Assembly (NCBI GenBank): GCA_900543175.1
Contig: UQQO01000015.1
Location: 1 to 26,642 of the forward strand
Direction: 5' to 3'
Length of the DNA stretch: 26,642 nt
Origin: an uncultured Fusobacterium sp.
GTDB lineage: Bacteria > Fusobacteriota > Fusobacteriia > Fusobacteriales > Fusobacteriaceae
Of the stretch, positions 22,377 through 26,642 are shown one piece after another (position 1 is the first letter of the stretch; the number at the start of each line of letters is the position of its first letter). The notes under the pieces were generated by a model. It was not told the origin of the DNA. It saw nothing but the letters and a program-made list of their open reading frames with translations, and did not search any database. The translations under genes were made by a program, and so were the position numbers.

Positions 22377-22991
22377 TTAATCTCCTTTTTTCATAATTAG
22401 ATATTGTTGGATAACTCCAGCTAAACTTGATGTTAGCCAATAGATTTGTAATCCAGCAGGCATTTTATAAGAGATAAATACCATCATAATAGGGAACATG
22501 TACATCATATTCTTCATTTGAGGGTTGTCTGATGATCCCATTACCTTTTGTTGAACAAAAGAAACAACTCCATTTAAAACAGGAAGAATATAATAAGGAT
22601 CTGGTTTTACAAGATCCATCCATAAAAACATCTCTTGAGGAACGATATCCCCTCTTAAAACTCCAAATAATGCCCATAAAATAGGAAGTTGAATAAGTAG
22701 TGGTAAACATCCTCCAGCAGGGTTAACTTTATGTTTTTGATATAACTCCATTGTTTTTTGTTGTTGCATTTTAGGATCATTTTTATATTGCTCTTTTATT
22801 TTTTCCATTTCAGGTTGTAATTTTTTCATATTCTTCATAGACTTATCTTGTTTTAAAGTAAGTGGAAGAAGAATAATTTTTATTATAATAGTAGCTCCAA
22901 TTATAGCAATTCCAAAGTTTCCTGTTACCTTATAAACCATTAATAGTAATGTTTCAATAGCAGTTTTTAACAAACCATAAATATAACTCAT
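22377..22991 (-). CDS. yidC: Membrane protein insertase YidC/Oxa1 (short form)
   Basis: A 204-residue inner-membrane insertase. The hydrophilic-groove fold is seen as five membrane segments: about 22-42 ([20 protein letters not shown]), about 93-112, about 128-146, about 160-178 and about 182-199. A charged cytoplasmic helical hairpin follows TM1 ([19 protein letters not shown]...). The family Arg of the groove is replaced by Lys (IKIILLPLT, near residue 38), as also occurs in other groups. The large periplasmic domain of proteobacterial YidC is absent. Unlike many Gram-positive forms there is no signal peptide or lipobox. ATGA overlap with yidD indicates coupled translation. Confidence 0.94.
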   Translation of the reverse strand: MSYIYGLLKTAIETLLLMVYKVTGNFGIAIIGATIIIKIILLPLTLKQDKSMKNMKKLQPEMEKIKEQYKNDPKMQQQKTMELYQKHKVNPAGGCLPLLIQLPILWALFGVLRGDIVPQEMFLWMDLVKPDPYYILPVLNGVVSFVQQKVMGSSDNPQMKNMMYMFPIMMVFISYKMPAGLQIYWLTSSLAGVIQQYLIMKKGD

Positions 22992-23227
22992 TTATCCTCC
23001 TGAATATTTTTATTTTTTTTAGGGACTGGATCAAATCCTCCAGGATGCCAAGGATGACATTTTAATATCCTTTTTATACCTAAAAATCCCCCTTTTAAGA
23101 CTCCAAATCTCTCAATAGCTTCATATGTGTATGCCGAACATGTGGGAATAAACCTGCAGTTTTTTCCCAAAAATATTGATATATACTTTTGATAAAATCT
23201 AATTAATAAAAGTATAATTTTTTTCAT
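22988..23227 (-). CDS. yidD: Membrane protein insertion efficiency factor YidD
   Basis: A 79-residue protein with the YidD hallmark pattern: [10 protein letters not shown] (8-17), [19 protein letters not shown] (24-42, with both conserved Cys), [21 protein letters not shown] (about 49-69). It is a membrane-associated helper of YidC-dependent insertion. Four bases overlap yidC and 3 bases separate it from rnpA, giving the usual compact block. Confidence 0.95.
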   Translation of the reverse strand: MKKIILLLIRFYQKYISIFLGKNCRFIPTCSAYTYEAIERFGVLKGGFLGIKRILKCHPWHPGGFDPVPKKNKNIQEDK

Positions 23228-23230
23228 AGT

Positions 23231-23581
23231 TTATTTTCCTTGATTTTTGAAAAGCTTATTATGATTCATAACTTTTAAAAGATCTTTTTCTATATCTTGA
23301 TATTTTAAAGTTTTAACTTTTTCTCCAGCATTTCTTTTTGCCACAAATATTATATCATAATTATCTTTTATTTGCTCTTCATATTTACGATAATATTCCC
23401 TGAATAGTCTTTTCAATCTATTCCTACAAACAGCATTTCCAGTTTTTTTACTTACTACAAAACCGCATCTTTTTAAGTTTTGATCATTCTTTTTAAAAAA
23501 AATAAGAGAGTAATAACCAAAACTTTTTCTTCCCGAATTATAGATTAGTTGAAACTCTCTGTCTTTTTTTAAATTATTCAT
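23231..23581 (-). CDS. rnpA: Ribonuclease P protein component
   Basis: A 116-residue basic protein that joins M1 RNA in removing 5' leaders of pre-tRNAs. Family marks: REFQLIYNSGRKSFGYYSLI (8-27), GFVVSKKTGNAVCRNRLKRLFREYYR (about 40-65; RNRLKR is the RNR signature), NYDIIFVAKRNAG. Length is normal. GGGAG lies about 10 bases before the ATG. Confidence 0.96.
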   Translation of the reverse strand: MNNLKKDREFQLIYNSGRKSFGYYSLIFFKKNDQNLKRCGFVVSKKTGNAVCRNRLKRLFREYYRKYEEQIKDNYDIIFVAKRNAGEKVKTLKYQDIEKDLLKVMNHNKLFKNQGK

Positions 23582-23637
23582 AGTTATAAAACTCCCAACA
23601 ATTTTGAATTATTTTTTACAATACTATTTCTTGTAAA

Positions 23638-23663
23638 AACCCGGTGATTTAAAACACCGGGTT
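23638..23663 (-). terminator. Hairpin after rpmH
   Basis: AACCCGGTG (23638-23646) and CACCGGGTT (23655-23663) form a perfect GC-rich 9-base stem with an 8-base loop. TTTTTA follows on the minus strand. It adjoins the rpmH stop and so would lower rnpA transcription relative to rpmH. Confidence 0.85.
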
Positions 23664-23798
23664 CTATGCTGATAATTGTTGTCTACCTCTAGCTCTTCTT
23701 CTTTTTAAAACTTTTCTACCGTTTTTAGTAGCCATTCTAGCTCTGAACCCATGATCTTTCTTTCTTTTTGCTTTATTAGGTTGGTATGTTCTTTTCAT
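23664..23798 (-). CDS. rpmH: 50S ribosomal protein L34
   Basis: A 44-residue, highly basic protein: [20 protein letters not shown], then [20 protein letters not shown], then QLSA. This is the full L34 sequence pattern. GGAGGTG lies 8 bases before the ATG and a strong promoter lies 40 bases upstream. It is the first gene of the leftward rpmH-rnpA-yidD-yidC-jag-mnmE-mnmG block and borders the iteron region. Confidence 0.98.
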   Translation of the reverse strand: MKRTYQPNKAKRKKDHGFRARMATKNGRKVLKRRRARGRQQLSA

Positions 23799-23837
23799 TA
23801 TTTTCACCTCCAAAAAAATTCTATATTTCAGATAGTA

Positions 23838-23866
23838 ATTTTAAAGGAAATTTCTTATTTTGTCAA
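23838..23866 (-). promoter_or_regulatory. Promoter of rpmH
   Basis: Minus-strand TTGACA (23861-23866), 17 bases, TAAAAT (23838-23843). The strongest promoter match on the leftward block. Confidence 0.88.
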
Positions 23867-23923
23867 GTAATTATTGGAAAATTTAATAAAATTCTATAAA
23901 TTTTTATGTTATTTCAATTTTTT

Positions 23924-23943
23924 ATTTATATGAATATACATAT
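23924..23943 (+). repeat. Degenerate iteron
   Basis: ATTTATATGAATATACATAT keeps the TATACATAT end but differs in the 5' half. It is the copy nearest to rpmH. Confidence 0.4.
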
Positions 23944-24220
23944 TATTTTCTCTATTATTTAGTTATTTATAAATTAATCTATGATTTTTATATTAAATGA
24001 TTTTAAGATTATAATTTGTATTTACTTGAAATAAATTTTACAAGAAGATTAGAATTTATTAAGTTTTATTTTTATATGAGAATAAAATTAAAGGAGAACA
24101 AAAAAATAAAGCTATAGTTGTTTTTTTGTTTAATGTCTAATGTAAAGACTAAGTTAAAAATTTAAACTAAAACTAACCCTTGATTTTATTAGAAACTTTT
24201 GCAAAAAAAAATTTAATTTT

Positions 24221-24684
24221 ATTATTATTTATATACATAATGTAAACCTAAGTATTTTGGGACTTTAGAAAAAACATATTTTCAAAACTCCTTTAATATA
24301 GCCACTTTAGGAAAAACAAAAAATATTATTATTCATATACATAATTAAAAATATAGTATTTCTAAGTGTTAGGAAAAAATATTAATGTATATATACATTT
24401 TAATCCTTTATTTTATTTGATTTTTATGATAGAATAAAAATCCACAATATATTATTGTTTATATACATTATAGCAGAATATAATATAAATTCAATAAAAT
24501 CAAGGTATCTTAAAGAAATAATTGAATTATTAAAAGTTTTTTATATTATATTTGAAGAGTGAAAAATTTAAAAAGATCCCATTAATATTGGATTTATAGA
24601 GAAATGAAAAGAAGATATATATTAATTAAATTATTTTTGTTAATATACATTTGAGAAGGTGTTTATTTTTGTTTATATACATAT
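24221..24684 (+). repeat. Iteron array, six 20-bp direct repeats
   Basis: Copies: ATTATTATTTATATACATAA (24221-24240), ATTATTATTCATATACATAA (24325-24344), ATTAATGTATATATACATTT (24381-24400), ATTATTGTTTATATACATTA (24451-24470), ATTTTTGTTAATATACATTT (24633-24652), ATTTTTGTTTATATACATAT (24665-24684). All are in the same orientation. Start-to-start distances are 104, 56, 70, 182 and 32 bases, so they are dispersed rather than regularly spaced as in many plasmids. The only G/C bases are a central G or C and the C of TATACAT. Confidence 0.85.
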
Positions 24685-24701
24685 AAATTTTAATTTATAA
24701 T
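24672..24701 (+). promoter_or_regulatory. Putative promoter of the initiator gene, overlapped by an iteron
   Basis: TATAAT (24696-24701) follows TTTATA (24672-24677) by 18 bases. The -35 lies inside the last iteron, which would let the initiator repress its own gene (inference). AAAGGAG precedes the ATG. Confidence 0.5.
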
Positions 24702-24732
24702 ATTCTTTAAATCATATAAAAGGAGTGAGAAA

Positions 24733-26523
24733 ATGAAAAAAGAGGAAAATTTAGAAGAAGATATTGATATATTAGATAGTTATCAAATCTCTCAAAGTGG
24801 ATCTCTAGTTGAAGATATTAAAAATGTTGAGATTAAATTAAGTTCTGTTCCAGATATTGAAGTGAAAGAGGTTGTTATAAAGGAGACTGGAAACTTTTTA
24901 AATCTGAAAGAGAATGTAATAAATATCCCTGTAGAGATGATAGTTTTTCCATTTTTTACACCTCAAAAGCAAAATAAAAGAGTTAACTTTCAATACTCCT
25001 TTGAAGATTTGGGAGTTACAATGTATTGTACCTTAGTTGCTAAAGATAATAGTGACAAGGTATTTCAACCTTCAACTTTTGAAGAGAAGATATATACATA
25101 TTTGATTTCAATGTATGAGGTTAAAAGAGAGATTGATGATTCAGATGAGTATATAGAGTTTGAGATTTCAGATTTTATAGTTAGTTTTTTAGGAAATAAG
25201 ATGAATAGAACTTATTACACAAAGGTTGAACAAGCTTTAAAAAACCTTAAAAATACTGAGTATCAATTTATTGTTTCAAATCATACAAAGCTTGGAAAAT
25301 ATAAGTTTGAAGATGAGGAATTTAAACTTTTAACATATCAAAAATTGAAAAAGGGTAAAAAGATCTATTATAGAGTTACTCTAAATAAAAATATTAGACA
25401 AAAGATAAAGGATAAGAGATATATTAAATATAATTCAAGATCACTTTTGGAGATATTGACAAAAGATCCAATAGCAGGAAGAATCTATAAGTATATTAGT
25501 AAAATTAGATATGAGAGTATGGATGGAAGGATAAATGTTCGTACGCTCGCGGCCATAATACCTTTAAAAACAGAACAAATTACAGAAAGAAAAAATAAAA
25601 ATGGAGAGGTTAAGCAATATATTTTATGTAGATTAAAACAAGTTTTAAAAAGAATAGAAAAAGCTTTTGATGTGCTTGTTGAAATGGGATATATCTTAAA
25701 ATATGATTCAGAGTATATCAAGGAAGAGGATAACTATTATATAAACTATATCTTCAATAAGGATAAAGATGGGGAGTGCCACGTTTCATCTTTTATTGAA
25801 AATAAGGGTAGTAAAAAAGTTTTAGCAATTCCTGTAGAGAGAAATCTTGAAGTTGAAGAGGCTGAAGTAATTGAAGTGGTAAAAGAGGCTCAAAAGGTAA
25901 CGAAGAGTACTAAAAAATCAACTTCTAAAGCAAAAGATAATAGTGTTGAGCTTCCAGAGAGTGTTATAGAAAAGGTACAAAAGGCTAAAAGAAATATTTA
26001 CGTTCAAAGAGCTTGGGATAAGAGAACAGATACTAAGATTAAAAAGATATTTAGAGAGGATGGAGAAGCATTAGCAATCGAAGTATTAAATATCTTATAT
26101 AAAAATTTAAATGGAAATATCAAGACAACTTTAGTTCAATATATCAATGGGGTTTTAAAAAATATATCTTTAGATGAAAATGCAAATAACAAGCAAAATT
26201 TAACTTTGTTTAACAATATAGTTAAAGAGAAGGGATTAAAGAGCAAGAAAAAGATAAATCAAGCTAGAAGAGGTGTAAAGAAGCCAGTAATAAACAGTAT
26301 AAAGGATATTATATCTGGAACAGATATTTCAAAGGATCTTATGGCAGAGTTTAATGAGTATGATGAGTTTGAAAAATTAAAGATAGAGGAGCAAGCTCTA
26401 AAACTTTGTTCACAAGAGGAGGGAATAGATGTTAACTTCCTACTTACCATGAAAGCTAAATCGAAAAATATCTATTTAAATACAATAAAAAGATATATTG
26501 AAAGAGTAATAAAAGAGGGATAA
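24733..26523 (+). CDS. Plasmid-type replication initiator protein (RepA/TrfA-like winged-helix)
   Basis: A 596-residue protein. After an acidic N-terminus (1-60), residues about 63-345 resemble replication initiator protein A/TrfA-type proteins: INIPVEMIVFPFFTPQKQNK, the GVTMYCTLVAKD strand, FEEKIYTYLISMY, then helix-turn-helix-like RTYYTKVEQALKNLKNTEYQ and a second winged-helix region with LLEILTKDPIAGRIYKYISKIR and VLVEMGYILKYDS. Such proteins bind iterons and open origins. A Lys/Ser/Thr linker (about 385-410, KVTKSTKKSTSKAK) leads to a helical C-terminal part (about 415-596) that is not recognised and makes the protein longer than most relatives (about 280-420). The upstream iterons and the overlap of one with its promoter support the role. 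It stands where dnaA is expected beside rpmH. Five G/C-rich codons at 25540-25554 are unlike the rest. Confidence 0.8.
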   Translation: MKKEENLEEDIDILDSYQISQSGSLVEDIKNVEIKLSSVPDIEVKEVVIKETGNFLNLKENVINIPVEMIVFPFFTPQKQNKRVNFQYSFEDLGVTMYCTLVAKDNSDKVFQPSTFEEKIYTYLISMYEVKREIDDSDEYIEFEISDFIVSFLGNKMNRTYYTKVEQALKNLKNTEYQFIVSNHTKLGKYKFEDEEFKLLTYQKLKKGKKIYYRVTLNKNIRQKIKDKRYIKYNSRSLLEILTKDPIAGRIYKYISKIRYESMDGRINVRTLAAIIPLKTEQITERKNKNGEVKQYILCRLKQVLKRIEKAFDVLVEMGYILKYDSEYIKEEDNYYINYIFNKDKDGECHVSSFIENKGSKKVLAIPVERNLEVEEAEVIEVVKEAQKVTKSTKKSTSKAKDNSVELPESVIEKVQKAKRNIYVQRAWDKRTDTKIKKIFREDGEALAIEVLNILYKNLNGNIKTTLVQYINGVLKNISLDENANNKQNLTLFNNIVKEKGLKSKKKINQARRGVKKPVINSIKDIISGTDISKDLMAEFNEYDEFEKLKIEEQALKLCSQEEGIDVNFLLTMKAKSKNIYLNTIKRYIERVIKEG

Positions 26524-26524
26524 G

Positions 26525-26549
26525 AGAGAGTTTTTAACTCTCTTTTGTT
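26525..26549 (+). terminator. Terminator of the initiator gene
   Basis: AGAGAGTT (26525-26532) and AACTCTCT (26536-26543), loop TTT, then TTTGTTTT. Starts 1 base after the stop codon. Nothing recognisable follows to the window end. Confidence 0.8.
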
Positions 26550-26642
26550 TTATAGTAACTAATCACCTATTACCTATAAATATTATAAAAAAGCAAAATT
26601 TTATCCCAATATCAACTAAAGCCGTAATTCACTAGAGAATAT

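Larger units (their letters stand above)
23867..24720. other. Putative replication origin, iteron-type
   Basis: Very AT-rich, gene-free DNA between divergent rpmH and a replication-initiator gene. It holds one degenerate and six clear 20-bp iterons, plus a shorter direct repeat ACTTTAGRAAAAAC (24262-24275 and 24304-24317, a looser third at 24366-24379). Stretches such as 23880-24110 and 24480-24640 are almost pure A/T and could unwind. No TTATCCACA-type DnaA box was found here. Origin function is inferred from architecture and place. Confidence 0.65.

Noticed and set aside
22465..22710. 81-codon minus-strand ORF within yidC
   Set aside because: Out-of-frame shadow of yidC with no start signal.
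23924..24684. Possible CRISPR array
   Set aside because: Repeats are 20 bases, imperfect, with irregular spacing of 32 to about 300 bases and no cas genes; the iteron explanation with an adjacent initiator fits better.
25081..25100. Another TATACAT core within the initiator gene (near 25093-25099)
   Set aside because: The 5' half (AAGAGAAGATA) does not match the iteron; the core alone is expected by chance in AT-rich DNA.

Overview
The window is very AT-rich. Its gene order rpmH-rnpA-yidD-yidC-jag-mnmE-mnmG, its codon use and its mixture of Firmicute-like housekeeping operons with diderm-type exported proteins (signal peptides without a lipobox, one SLH/coiled-coil protein) point to a Fusobacterium-type chromosome. 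This assignment is an inference from content, not from a database match.

Layout. 1-1430: an HU-like protein and an SPFH/stomatin protein on the plus strand, each followed by a terminator. 1430-1800: no gene, but two separate highly structured inverted-repeat elements. 1800-6905: a minus-strand series of free-Met-(R)-SO reductase, YibE/F membrane protein, secreted alkaline phosphatase, GNAT acetyltransferase and M18 aminopeptidase. 6906-7612: an intergenic stretch with several hairpins, a 29-codon ORF and a 22-codon hydrophobic peptide ORF whose ribosome-binding site is inside a hairpin (type I toxin-like). 7613-11485: pgi, an SLH/coiled-coil envelope protein, tRNA-Gln(UUG), a LUD-domain protein, an iron-sulfur-flavoprotein-like reductase and spoVG. 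11517-16420: the tightly packed mfd-mazG-rqcP-ispE set, similar in order to Bacillus. 16619-18109: an orphan peptide-binding protein. 18308-23798: mnmG, mnmE, jag, yidC, yidD, rnpA and rpmH, all read leftward.

23799-24732 is a 0.93-kb AT-rich region without a gene, at the point where transcription diverges: rpmH goes left, a large initiator goes right. It carries six clear copies and one degenerate copy of a 20-bp repeat (consensus close to ATTATTGTTTATATACATWW). It is followed by a 596-residue protein that resembles plasmid replication initiators (RepA/TrfA-like, winged-helix type). This is the position where dnaA and oriC normally sit beside rpmH. The main hypothesis is therefore an iteron-type, Rep-driven origin at the canonical chromosomal oriC position (or a replicon integrated exactly there). 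Copies of the same repeat also occur outside this region, at 9.6, 10.5, 15.9 and 18.1-18.3 kb, which suggests that the initiator has satellite binding sites along the flanking chromosome.

Most genes left of the putative origin read leftward, away from it, as expected for leading-strand co-orientation. The limits are clear: no GC-skew, homology search or genome-wide repeat count could be run, and dnaA could lie outside the window.
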